DNA of 64,000 nt from Tolypothrix bouteillei VB521301. GTDB taxonomy: Bacteria; Cyanobacteriota; Cyanobacteriia; Cyanobacteriales; Nostocaceae. The translations under genes and the position numbers were made by a program. The stretch spans positions 7,563,617 through 7,627,616 of the forward strand of contig NZ_JHEG04000001.1 in the NCBI RefSeq assembly GCF_000760695.4. The letters run 5' to 3'. Of this stretch, positions 26,972 to 35,376 are shown in pieces. Within the stretch, counting starts at the first letter, position 1; every line of letters starts with the position of its first letter. A model generated the notes under the pieces. The model saw only the letters and a list, made by a program, of their open reading frames with translations, ran no database searches and had not been told where the DNA came from.

Positions 26972-28738
26972 TTATTCAGAACGTACCACACGAAACCCAA
27001 GACTGGAATAGCGGAAACTGGCATCATAACAAAAACGATAGACGCAGCGGCAATCATCTGCCAAGCTGTACCAGGAACCGCCTCTCACTGAATGCTTCGT
27101 TGGGTGTCCGCCTTGTACCCAAGCACTACCATCAGTGGGCGCTCCATTATAGTTTTCATGCCAGTGGTCTTGGCACCACTCCCAGACTAAGCCGTGCATA
27201 TCCTGTAAACCCCAGGCATTTGGTTTCTTTTGTCCGACAAGTTGGGTTTGCTGGCGGGAGTTCCAGGTGTACCAGGCGTAGTCCCGTAATGGTTGTTTGC
27301 TATTGCCGAAACTGTAAAGCGTTTGCGTACCAGCACGACAAGCATATTCCCATTCAGCTTCCGTGGGGAGGCGATAGGATTTATTTGTGAGTTCTCCAAG
27401 GCGATCGCAAAATTCTTGTGCCTGCCACCATGATATGCTTTCCACCGGACGCAGCAGGCTACTGAAATGAGAAGGATTAGTCTGCATGACTGCCTGCCAT
27501 TGCTCCTGGGTAATCGGAGTTTTGCTCATGTAAAAGGCAGGTACATTCACCCGATGCTGGGGCATTTCTGGACGCAACCACTTGATGACTTCTGAGCGTT
27601 TAAACCAAGTTTCCAGTTTTAAAACCTGCTCGATGTCTTCCGTTGCAGTTCCCATGAAAAAACTGCCGCCAGGAATGGCGATCGTATCCAGCATAGAACC
27701 ACCAGGAAGACGTTCTTGGTAGTTAGAGTTTCGGTTGGCTTGGATGATAGCTTGTTTCTGCTCTTGAGTTGCTGGAGTCAACTGCTGGTATGGCTCTTTT
27801 GCTTGCATTTGAATATTTGCCACCGGAATTGTAGCGCATCCAGTCGCACCGGCTTCTGTAGGGATAATTTTACGAAAGCTAGGGGAAAGAGGCAACAGAA
27901 CTGTAACTCTACCTAAATCTGCAGTTGGATCGAGACTTGCAAGCACTTGAGTTGCCGTCCAACGTTGTGTATAATCTTTAACCAAACAACCTTTGACGAT
28001 CGTCGCAAAGGGAGTTGGGAGTTCTGGAAGTGCTGGTTCTTCGTGTATGATTCGCTGCATCAACTCACCAGAGTTGTTGCTGGCAAAGGGATGTACACCT
28101 GTCAGTATTTCGGCGATGACGGTTCCCAGAGACCACAAATCCCACGCAAAAGAAATCTTGCCTTTGTATGATTCTGGAGGTGCATAAGCGATAGTACCCA
28201 CCTGATTGGTAGGAGAGGTATCGCTGCCATTGCGATTTTCTAAGAGTCGGGAAATACCGAAATCTGTCAACTTCCACTGTCCATCGACTTGCATGATGTT
28301 AGCAGGTTTTAGGTCGCGATGAACGATGCCTTTGTTATGTAAATACTGCAACGATCCTGCTAAATTTTTGACAATTGCTTTAACTTCTGAAAGCGGTAAA
28401 CTACCCTGTTGTAACCGCTTTGTTAATGAATTTTGGGCTAATTCCATCACTAAACCAAGACACTCAATTCCTTTGAGCCATCCTTGTTCGGGGCTGAATC
28501 CCTCCAAAAGTCCGGGATGTTTTAGGGAAATAGCAGTTTGTAACTCGGCAATCTGACGTTGCTGCTCGCCCTCATTTGAGAAAATTTTAATGGCAACTTC
28601 CCGAATAACGCGATCGGCAATGACTTCATCTGCTAAAAATACAGCCCCAAATGCTCCCGCACCCAACAGCTTTTTCAGGCGATACTTGGGAGTAAACCAC
28701 TCATCTTCAAACATTTGCCACAACTGATTGGGATGCAT
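26972..28738 (-). CDS. Ser/Thr protein kinase fused to an FGE/SUMF1-type domain
   Basis: A 588-aa fusion. The kinase domain (about 15-270) is complete: glycine loop LGAGAFGAVF, VAIKIF lysine, HRDLKPANIM, and DFG in LTDFGISRL. After a linker, residues about 350-585 form a formylglycine-generating-enzyme-like C-type-lectin fold (IPGGSFFMGT, RLPTEAEWEYACRAGT, MHGLVWEWCQDHW, VRGGSWY, GFRVVR). In such kinases the FGE-like part is thought to bind ligands rather than make formylglycine. The last 24 residues before GFRVV look diversified; see the entry at 26999-27070. Its possible readers include the FHA protein at 61223-61624. Confidence 0.9.
   Translation of the reverse strand: MHPNQLWQMFEDEWFTPKYRLKKLLGAGAFGAVFLADEVIADRVIREVAIKIFSNEGEQQRQIAELQTAISLKHPGLLEGFSPEQGWLKGIECLGLVMELAQNSLTKRLQQGSLPLSEVKAIVKNLAGSLQYLHNKGIVHRDLKPANIMQVDGQWKLTDFGISRLLENRNGSDTSPTNQVGTIAYAPPESYKGKISFAWDLWSLGTVIAEILTGVHPFASNNSGELMQRIIHEEPALPELPTPFATIVKGCLVKDYTQRWTATQVLASLDPTADLGRVTVLLPLSPSFRKIIPTEAGATGCATIPVANIQMQAKEPYQQLTPATQEQKQAIIQANRNSNYQERLPGGSMLDTIAIPGGSFFMGTATEDIEQVLKLETWFKRSEVIKWLRPEMPQHRVNVPAFYMSKTPITQEQWQAVMQTNPSHFSSLLRPVESISWWQAQEFCDRLGELTNKSYRLPTEAEWEYACRAGTQTLYSFGNSKQPLRDYAWYTWNSRQQTQLVGQKKPNAWGLQDMHGLVWEWCQDHWHENYNGAPTDGSAWVQGGHPTKHSVRGGSWYSLADDCRCVYRFCYDASFRYSSLGFRVVRSE
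26999..27070 (-). other. Candidate variable region of a diversity-generating retroelement
   Basis: These 24 codons between GGSW and GFRVV encode residues 557-580 of the kinase-FGE protein. Twenty-two of the 24 codons end in C or T, and the encoded residues are Y, S, D, C, F, A, R and V, as expected if AAY codons in a template repeat had been randomised at adenines. FGE-type C-termini are known targets of cyanobacterial diversity-generating retroelements. No reverse transcriptase or template repeat is in this window, so the assignment is inference from codon pattern and location. Confidence 0.42.
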
Positions 28739-28895
28739 GGTTTACTTCCTTTCAAGTAAGTCGGTATAAATTATGTTAAATGGCTGAGGTTGTTCTTTGT
28801 CATTAGTTGAGTGTAAATTTTACACCTATTGTTACATTTATTAATATATTGCTTGTATTTCTGCCGATCGAATCGAGTAGGGCTTTTGCTTATAC

Positions 28896-29159
28896 TCACC
28901 TGTACTTAGGCAGTGTAGGTACCTCACTTTGCCCTAAATTGGTTGTATTGCTGCTACCATTATCAGTATCAGGAGTTGTCCCCCATACATAATTTTTGAT
29001 AGCTGCTACGTATGCCACGCGTTGCTGTCGCTGTTCGAGCCAGACTTCGTCGAGGTGCGATCGCGTCTCTAAAAGAAAGTTTGCAACCATCTGTCGCCGT
29101 TCTAGCACTTCTTGTTGACGTTGCGATCGCGCAGCATTCCATTGTTCTCTGAGAGACAT
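28896..29159 (-). CDS. Small GvpC-like coiled-coil protein
   Basis: The ATG at 29159 gives 87 aa (MSLREQWNAARSQRQQEV...). Residues 10-50 form an amphipathic helix rich in R, Q and E with aromatic or leucine positions (RRQMVANFLLETRSHLDEVW), recalling the 33-residue repeats of GvpC, which strengthens gas vesicle shells from outside. A glycine/serine/threonine-rich tail follows. It lies within the gas vesicle-like locus, upstream of the kinase gene (157-bp gap). The upstream region has nested inverted repeats. The GvpC relation is a pattern judgement, not proven homology. Confidence 0.55.
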   Translation of the reverse strand: MSLREQWNAARSQRQQEVLERRQMVANFLLETRSHLDEVWLEQRQQRVAYVAAIKNYVWGTTPDTDNGSSNTTNLGQSEVPTLPKYR

Positions 29160-29165
29160 AGGTCT

Positions 29166-29221
29166 GTATTGTAATGTATGAGTCACCAAGTACAATACAT
29201 TATTATCTCAAATATTTGAGA
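29166..29221. promoter_or_regulatory. Nested inverted repeats upstream of the GvpC-like gene
   Basis: GTATTGTA (29166-29173) pairs with TACAATAC (29191-29198), and a perfect 16-bp palindrome TCTCAAATATTTGAGA follows at 29206-29221. They lie 7 to 62 bases upstream of the start at 29159, where an operator would be expected. The binding protein is unknown. Confidence 0.45.
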
Positions 29222-29247
29222 GTATGAAACGTATCTCGGCTCAATCT

Positions 29248-29889
29248 CTACAATACTGAGTCAAAAATCTGTTGAGCGGTTAAGTTTAACTGCGGAAACG
29301 CAGGCGATACGATCCGGTCTGTTCCTTTAAATGGTGTCATTTCATATTCCCCGTCAATTAATTCGCACACAAAAATAGTAGGGACTTTGGGATTGCCGAT
29401 AAATTTACGTCCGCCTAATGCAGCATAGTCCACAATCCAGTATTCTGGAATCCCCATACCTTCATAGTCACGAAGTTTATCGTAGTAGTCATCTTGCCAA
29501 TTGCTACTAACTACTTCAACTATTAGTTTGACTGAAGTCGCGTTTTGAATAATTGATTCAGTTTCCCAACGTGTCTCAGTATCGATAGTTTCTTGATTCA
29601 AAATAATGATGTCCGGTTCGTACCCAGACTTATCGCGCTGAGGTTTAATAATAGATTCTCTAGGGATAAACCAAATATCAGTTTTCCCAATCTCACTAAT
29701 GGTTGTCAATAACTTTCCAACAAGCGAACCCGTTAATTTTGAATGCTTCCCTTTAGGCTTAGGCATCTCGACAATTACACCATCATGCAATTCGTAACGT
29801 AATACTGAGTTTTCAGGATACCATTCGATAAACTCATCAAAAGTGTATATTTTTGGTTCGGTTTGTGCTTGTGTTTGGGTTTGAGTCAT
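29248..29889 (-). CDS. Uma2-family endonuclease-like protein (DUF820)
   Basis: 213 aa with the same layout as the gene at 8027: FDEFIEWYPENSVLRYELHDG at the start, the acidic YEPDIIILN near residue 93, and LIVEVVSSNW with the conserved Glu. The N-terminus is a TQTQTQAQ run. It interrupts the gas vesicle-like locus and shows no link to it. Confidence 0.88.
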   Translation of the reverse strand: MTQTQTQAQTEPKIYTFDEFIEWYPENSVLRYELHDGVIVEMPKPKGKHSKLTGSLVGKLLTTISEIGKTDIWFIPRESIIKPQRDKSGYEPDIIILNQETIDTETRWETESIIQNATSVKLIVEVVSSNWQDDYYDKLRDYEGMGIPEYWIVDYAALGGRKFIGNPKVPTIFVCELIDGEYEMTPFKGTDRIVSPAFPQLNLTAQQIFDSVL

Positions 29890-30160
29890 GGCGAAGTCTC
29901 AAAAAGTTGGAGGGAGAAGAGTTTTACCAGAAGAAAAGCAGAGGGCGCGAGGCTTGTGCCAGAAAGACAGCAAATTTTTTTTATTTTATTGTGCTACTCC
30001 TTCCCCTTACTAAATACTCCGACTGCGCGATCGCTTCTCACTTGATAGGACACCAGGTTTTGGGACAAGTGAAGGTAGATGAAAAGTTAAACGAAATTAC
30101 AGCTATGTTTATGGTAAGCTCCTTTTCCAGAATAATTCATTTGTGTTACGGTGAGAGAAA
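29890..30160. other. Divergent intergenic region
   Basis: 271 bp between a Uma2 gene and the nucleotidyltransferase-like gene. The phrase AAATACTCCGACTGCGCGATCGCTT appears near 30014 and again near 31447, a shared dispersed segment. No gene supported. Confidence 0.4.
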
Positions 30161-30613
30161 TTGATTCCAAAATTTGATGAAAATGGGAATTTACCCCCTG
30201 GTGTGCATTTTTGCGAATGGGAGGAGTTTCAAGAAAAATTTGCGACCAACTTGACTCGACAGCGGATGATAAGGGGTTTAGAACTGGCAATGACTCAATT
30301 ACAAGAAGCAGGTTGTAGAATCATTTATATAGATGGTAGTTTCGTCACTAGCAAACCCACACCAGGTGATTTTGATGCTTGTTGGGAAGACGATGGAGTT
30401 GATATAAATTATCTGGAATCGATTGCTCCCACTTTATACAATTTTGCGCTGCGACGTGCCGAACAAAAAAGTCGGTATAAGGGGGAGATTTTTCCTGCAA
30501 GTTACCCAGCGAATGAAACTGGTACAGTATACATAGATTTTTTTCAATTTGATACAAGAACGAATACACCCAAGGGAATTATTGCTATTGATTTGGTCAG
30601 GTGGAAACCATGA
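30161..30613 (+). CDS. Nucleotidyltransferase-fold protein (DUF6932-like), probable toxin of a two-gene module
   Basis: 150 aa. The motif GSFVTSKPTPGDFDACW (about residues 58-74) matches the GS...DxD nucleotidyltransferase signature. The N-terminus IPKFDENGNLPPGVHFCEWEEF is typical of a family I know as DUF6932. The start is TTG, chosen because the family N-terminus begins there and a GAGAGA sequence precedes it. It overlaps the next gene by 4 bases (ATGA), which indicates co-translation with an HTH protein, the layout of toxin-antitoxin pairs. The toxin role is inferred. Confidence 0.7.
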   Translation: MIPKFDENGNLPPGVHFCEWEEFQEKFATNLTRQRMIRGLELAMTQLQEAGCRIIYIDGSFVTSKPTPGDFDACWEDDGVDINYLESIAPTLYNFALRRAEQKSRYKGEIFPASYPANETGTVYIDFFQFDTRTNTPKGIIAIDLVRWKP

Positions 30614-31128
30614 TGATAAAAAACGAGCAACAATATCAAAATGCGAAAGAATGGTTGCGGAAATTTGAGCAGTCTGTGGTAGAATTTGAGAGTAATGAAG
30701 AGTTGAAAGCAGACCCCAAACGTTGGAAATTACATAGAGATTCTTATCAGAGCCAAGTTGACGAATTAAAGGAAGAAGTTGCTGAATATGAAAGGCTTAT
30801 TAATTGCGATCCGGACAAGTCAATAACGGTAAAAGTTGAAAGTTTAAATAAGTTACCGAATGTTTTAATCAAAGCTCGAATAGCTGCAAAAATGAATACT
30901 TCCCAATTAGCGGAAATTTTAGGAATTGACGAAGAAAGGGTTAAGGAATACGAGGATACAGATTATCAATGCGCTAGTTTTATAGAGATTTTAGAAGTTG
31001 CCACAGCTTTGGGTGTGGAATTAGAAAATGCTGTTGTCAAAATAGATTTTGAGGAAATAGAAGAAGTTAAGCAAACTGCAAAGAAATGGCGAAAATCAGC
31101 CAGAAGTATCGAAAGTAAGGCTTTTTGA
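30610..31128 (+). CDS. XRE-type helix-turn-helix protein, partner of the preceding gene
   Basis: 172 aa from the ATG at 30610. Residues 1-75 form a coiled coil. Residues about 90-140 form a Xre-like helix-turn-helix (IKARIAAKMNTSQLAEILGIDEERVKEYE, then FIEILEVATALGVEL). The ATGA overlap with the upstream stop indicates translational coupling. Likely the antitoxin and autoregulator of the pair. Confidence 0.75.
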   Translation: MMIKNEQQYQNAKEWLRKFEQSVVEFESNEELKADPKRWKLHRDSYQSQVDELKEEVAEYERLINCDPDKSITVKVESLNKLPNVLIKARIAAKMNTSQLAEILGIDEERVKEYEDTDYQCASFIEILEVATALGVELENAVVKIDFEEIEEVKQTAKKWRKSARSIESKAF

Positions 31129-31445
31129 CACTCCCACACCTCCGCTTCGCCTTCATGTGTGGGATGCTTCTTTCATCCAGCCAATTTACTTAGCTTAAAC
31201 AAAAAGAAGCCCCACATCTGACCCGTTCGCGGAAGCGTGCCGTTAGGCATAGGGCAGTGTGGGATGAATTTCTTAAAGCCAAGAGCCTCCTAAGCAGTAG
31301 CCGGATTGTCTTGGAAGCCTACACTTACTGCGAAGCAGAAGTGTAGGAGATGTCACAGGAGTTTAATTGCCAGGGAGTGGGTAACCTATTGTAGTGGCGC
31401 AAGGGATTGCGCCACTACAGAGGTAAAATCTTTTTCGGAAATCGC
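31129..31445. repeat. Intergenic region with inverted and dispersed repeat fragments
   Basis: No gene. CCCACAC near 31132 pairs with GTGTGGG near 31158, then CCCACATC near 31213 and GTGTGGGATG near 31257. Between them lies a GC-rich hairpin-like part (CCGTTCGCGGAAGCGTGCCG). It looks like remains of a small non-autonomous element, but I cannot name a family. The right end repeats the 30014 segment. Confidence 0.5.
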
Positions 31446-32729
31446 CTAAATACTCCGACTGCGCGATCGCTTTTCACTTGGCAATTTTTCAGCTTTACGA
31501 AGGTTGCGATTGGGGTTTTTCCCTTGCCATAATACTTCACCCATCCTGACACCAAATTTGTCTTCTAAAACATCATGCATTTCGGTGAGCATTTGTTCGG
31601 CTTCATCGCAGACCGCAGAGGTATTCCCATCTACAGCAGTAACGCTGTGCTTGACATAACCATCTACGTCATAAAACACCTGTCCGGCAATGGGGACACT
31701 GACGCTAATTGCTTTACCTGTATTGGTGGTAGCTCCTAAAATGATAGATGTGGCGGGGTGGTTTGGATGCTCGGGTTGATGAAAGGTAATGCTGAAACCC
31801 ATTTCTTGTAAGGTTTGAGAAATACTATCGGCAATATAATCTCGCTTCTCTGCTTGTAGTTGTGCTGTACTGGCAGTTTCGACAATTGTTTGCGAACGCT
31901 GGCTAAGTTCCGTTAATTGGGAAATCACTTGTTTGGTTTGACCGTGAGAAATGGCTTGTTGGATTGCATTGATTTGGGTTTCTATTTCTGCTACTGCTCC
32001 TGCTTGCCACTGCATGACAACTGGGTCAGCTTTCAAACCCGTAACCGTGATTTTAAGTTCTGCGAGCTGTCGGTTAGTTTGTGTTTGTAAGTGGCGGGAA
32101 TCTGTCTGACCTTGAACAATTTGACGCAGGTGTTTTTGAACAAGTGCTGTTGCTTCTGCTAGAGGTCGGCGTACTTTAGCTGGATCTCCTGCAGAAATTG
32201 CTTGTCGTACATTTTGAAAGACTTGCTGTAATTGCTGCCGACCTGCTGCATCAAATTTTAGGGCTTGGGCTTCTGGAGTTTGAGCGACTCGCCGTTCTAG
32301 TTCTTCTAATTCAAACTGTTGTCGCTCAATATCAACCTGCCGTTGTTTTTCTGCTTCATCTCGGCGTTTGCGCTGCAGTGCAAGATGCATAGCCTGTTCG
32401 ATTTTAATGAGTTCTTCTGAAATGGCTAGCAGTTGAATTTCTGAATCTGCCCGTGCGATCGCTTCAAGTTGATTCTGACAGCGATATTGCAATACCACTG
32501 CTTCTTGAACATAAATGTTTGTCCACTGCGAATTTACGTCTGACAGCAACCTCTGTACGCGAATTTGAGTTTGGCAACGGGATTCTTCTAGTTGCCGAAG
32601 TCGTTCCCGTTCTTCTGCTTCTTGTCGTCTTTGTGCTTCTATTGCTGCCCGACGCTGACGTTCCGCTTCTAAAATTTTTTGCTTCCACTGGGCAATTTCT
32701 GCTTCTGAAAACTTGGGACTGCCACTCAT
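31446..32729 (-). CDS. Coiled-coil protein with conserved C-terminal domain, partner of the radical SAM gene
   Basis: 427 aa. Residues 1-60 and about 100-180 are highly charged coiled coil (RQRRAAIEAQRRQEAEERER). About 180-310 is helical. About 320-400 is a compact alpha/beta domain (SISQTLQEMGFSITF, ISVSVPIAGQVFYDVDGYV, CDEAEQMLTEMHDVLEDKFGVRMG) followed by a basic tail. It starts 29 bases after the stop of the radical SAM gene on the same strand, so the two are probably one operon. I do not recognise the C-terminal domain. Function unknown. Confidence 0.78.
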   Translation of the reverse strand: MSGSPKFSEAEIAQWKQKILEAERQRRAAIEAQRRQEAEERERLRQLEESRCQTQIRVQRLLSDVNSQWTNIYVQEAVVLQYRCQNQLEAIARADSEIQLLAISEELIKIEQAMHLALQRKRRDEAEKQRQVDIERQQFELEELERRVAQTPEAQALKFDAAGRQQLQQVFQNVRQAISAGDPAKVRRPLAEATALVQKHLRQIVQGQTDSRHLQTQTNRQLAELKITVTGLKADPVVMQWQAGAVAEIETQINAIQQAISHGQTKQVISQLTELSQRSQTIVETASTAQLQAEKRDYIADSISQTLQEMGFSITFHQPEHPNHPATSIILGATTNTGKAISVSVPIAGQVFYDVDGYVKHSVTAVDGNTSAVCDEAEQMLTEMHDVLEDKFGVRMGEVLWQGKNPNRNLRKAEKLPSEKRSRSRSI

Positions 32730-32758
32730 AATAATTCGTAATTTCTAAGTCGTAATTT

Positions 32759-33397
32759 TTAGTTGGAGAATGTAATTCCTCGGCTTTGCATTTTTGCTGC
32801 AAACTCATCTCGGAAGCCTTTACGAGCAGGAACGCCTGTAAAATAAAATGAGCCAGTGACATCAATGCCAAATTCTATTCCGGCTGAGCGATCGCCTTGT
32901 GCTAATTCTTGCATTAAAATCTGCTGATATCGTTCTGTCAGCGCCAACAATCTCTGGTTGCTAGACCCTCGCCAGAGTAAGTCACCGTGTAAAGACTCAA
33001 TATAAGTTCCATCAACTAGCAAATCGATGCAAGCCAGTAATGATTTTTGAGCATCTGTTCCCTGCTGCTGGAGATGCTCCAAACGATATCCCGTGTAGCA
33101 CGTTATACCCAGATTTTTAAATTTATGCACCCTAGCGATTAAATTGACTAAAGGGGCTGCTTGTAGCATTGGTTCCCCACCAGAGAGAGTGATTCCCTCA
33201 ATATCTGGTTGTGATAAAATCCAGTCTGTTAATTCGGTTAGAGAAATTGATTCTCCCTTTGCTTTTTCCCACGATTCAGGAACTATACAACCCGGACAAG
33301 CAAACTCGCAGCCTTGTACCCAAATGACTGCTCTTTTGTATGGACCTAAGACTGTTACTGGAGATTGATAGCGGAAAATTTGTAAATTATTATACAT
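32759..33397 (-). CDS. Radical SAM protein, NrdG/activase-like
   Basis: 212 aa with the radical SAM cluster motif CEFACPGC (CX3CX2C, about residues 30-37) and the SAM-binding GGEP (SGGEPMLQ, about 79). Size and the PVTVLGPYKRAVIWVQGC beginning resemble glycyl-radical-enzyme activases such as NrdG, but no glycyl radical enzyme is nearby. Within the operon its target is probably the coiled-coil protein or another part of this locus; that is inference. Confidence 0.85.
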   Translation of the reverse strand: MYNNLQIFRYQSPVTVLGPYKRAVIWVQGCEFACPGCIVPESWEKAKGESISLTELTDWILSQPDIEGITLSGGEPMLQAAPLVNLIARVHKFKNLGITCYTGYRLEHLQQQGTDAQKSLLACIDLLVDGTYIESLHGDLLWRGSSNQRLLALTERYQQILMQELAQGDRSAGIEFGIDVTGSFYFTGVPARKGFRDEFAAKMQSRGITFSN

Positions 33398-33580
33398 AAA
33401 GGGATAAAATTAATTGATTGAACCACAACAGACGCATAGTACGCAGAGGTTAGATCTGAGGGAGCTATTAATTTCCTAAAATTTATATCTAAAGCTTTAC
33501 AGAAGTGTAGTAATGTTACGTTCATTAATAATTAAAAGTATACATGAATTATGAAAACATTGGTTGACATTACTTAGTCC

Positions 33581-35242
33581 TCATGCTCTAAACCGTCTTT
33601 CTAGCAAAAATTGATAGGCAATTTCAAAATCAATGGCAAAAATGCGGGGGTCGATGATGTGAGTAAATCCTTGAAGGCGATAGCGACGAATAGCTTGCAT
33701 GGTGGCTTGATTGCTCAGAAGTGCTAGTTCAGAACCGTTCCAACCTTCTGTGCGTACAGCCCAAGCTGCTAAGTTAAGATCGGCGGCTATTGGTCGATCG
33801 CGATTGTGAACTTGCAAGATTTCAAACCGACTGGTGACATCGGGTAAGTCTACCTTCAGTTGCAAGTCCAGACGACCTGCTCTTAATAAGGCTGGGTCAA
33901 TGATGTCCGGTCTGTTTGTAGCAGCGATAATTATCACATTATTACAAGCTTGGATGCCATCCATTTCGGTTAGGAGTTGACCGACGACGCGATCGCTCAC
34001 TCCAAAGTCTCCTTCGTTACCCCCTCTGACGGGAGCAATCACATCAATTTCATCAAGAAAAATGATACATGGTGATACCTGTCTGGCTCTGGTAAACAAC
34101 TCTCGTACTGCTTGCTCGGATGCTCCCACCCACTTGCTGTGTAATTCCGGTCCGTTAACGGCAATAAAATTGGCTCTAGCTTGAGATGCTACTGCTTTAG
34201 CTAAAAGAGTCTTACCAGTTCCGGGCGGTCCCCAAAGTAAAATTCCACGGGGAGGTATTGCTCTTAACTGACGATAGAGTTCGGGATAAAGCAAAGCTCC
34301 TTCAACAGATTCCTGCAAGATAGCCTTGATACTCTCCAAACCACCAATTTGCTCCCAAGTGATATTGGGGGTTTCAATTGTTAGCGGACGGAGAATAGAA
34401 GGTTTAACTTCTTTTAAAGCTTGAAGAAAATCTTGCTGACTGATACTGAGATTCTCTGGTACGGGAGAGTCTAGAGGGGGATTGAAGCGGTGCAAGGCGT
34501 TGTAGGCTGACTTTTGACAAAGCGATCGCAAGTCTGCACCCACAAAGCCAATTGCTAAATCGGCGATGACTCCTAAATCTACAGACCCATCTAAAGGCAT
34601 TGTACTCGTGTGAATCTGAAGAATTTCCCAGCGACCCTTGCGATCCGGAACGCGGAAATAAACTTCACGGTCAAATCTACCGGGACGACGCAGTGCGGGA
34701 TCGACGCGATCGGGACAGTTGGTTGCTGCCAAAATGACTACACCATTGAGTTGAGCAAAGCCATCCATCAGACTGAGAAGTTGGGCAACAACGCGCTTTT
34801 CTACCTCCCCCTCGACTTTGGCTCGTTCCGGTGCTAGGCTATCAATTTCGTCGATAAAAATGAGGCAAGGAGCAGACAGGGTGGCTTTTTGGAAAATCTG
34901 CCGCAGTCGTAATTCTGCTTCGCCATAATATTTGCCAATAATCTCAGGACCAGCAATGGCAATGTAGTTGACACCAAGTTCTTCGGCTATGGCACGCACA
35001 GTCAAGGTTTTACCTGTTCCTGGCGGTCCGACTAACAACACACCCCGCGTTGGTTCTAATCCCAGTTTGGCTAACAAGTCTGGACGCTTCAGTGGTAGAG
35101 CAACCAAATCGTGCAGTTCTGCCAGCACTTCCCTTAAACCGCCAACGGCTTGCAATGATGCCTTGACGGCAGGTTCTGGGTGAGGGGTGGGAGGGGAAAT
35201 TGGCGACAGAGATTTATGCCTGGGTGTTCTAGGAATCCGCAT
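33581..35242 (-). CDS. CDC48/VCP-like double AAA+ ATPase, paralogue 2
   Basis: 553 aa, the shortest of the three. A proline-rich 25-residue N-terminus is followed by D1 with GPPGTGKTLTVRAIA, LIFIDEIDSLAPERA and RRPGRFDRE, and D2 with GPPGTGKTLLAKAVA, IIFLDEIDVIAP and LLRAGRLD. D1 has an unusual AATNCPDRVDP where the others have AATNRP. No CDC48 N-domain is present. It is in the same minus-strand run as the LamG protein, paralogue 3, arsA and the gvp genes. Confidence 0.9.
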   Translation of the reverse strand: MRIPRTPRHKSLSPISPPTPHPEPAVKASLQAVGGLREVLAELHDLVALPLKRPDLLAKLGLEPTRGVLLVGPPGTGKTLTVRAIAEELGVNYIAIAGPEIIGKYYGEAELRLRQIFQKATLSAPCLIFIDEIDSLAPERAKVEGEVEKRVVAQLLSLMDGFAQLNGVVILAATNCPDRVDPALRRPGRFDREVYFRVPDRKGRWEILQIHTSTMPLDGSVDLGVIADLAIGFVGADLRSLCQKSAYNALHRFNPPLDSPVPENLSISQQDFLQALKEVKPSILRPLTIETPNITWEQIGGLESIKAILQESVEGALLYPELYRQLRAIPPRGILLWGPPGTGKTLLAKAVASQARANFIAVNGPELHSKWVGASEQAVRELFTRARQVSPCIIFLDEIDVIAPVRGGNEGDFGVSDRVVGQLLTEMDGIQACNNVIIIAATNRPDIIDPALLRAGRLDLQLKVDLPDVTSRFEILQVHNRDRPIAADLNLAAWAVRTEGWNGSELALLSNQATMQAIRRYRLQGFTHIIDPRIFAIDFEIAYQFLLERRFRA

Positions 35243-35376
35243 AGCTTTTACAGTGACCAGTGACCGGTGATGCTGGGAGGAGCAGTTTCACGGCAGACAA
35301 GACCGCACTGCCTCCCCAAGTTAGCTGTAAACAGCCATTTTCAGGTACATAGACCACAATTGTAGTAAATAAGTAG

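Noticed and set aside
26972..28738. Genuine formylglycine-generating enzyme activity
   Set aside because: The domain is fused to a kinase and its C-terminal part, where the FGE active-site cysteines lie, looks diversified; a binding role is more likely.
31129..31445. Complete insertion sequence
   Set aside because: Only short inverted fragments are present, with no transposase frame.
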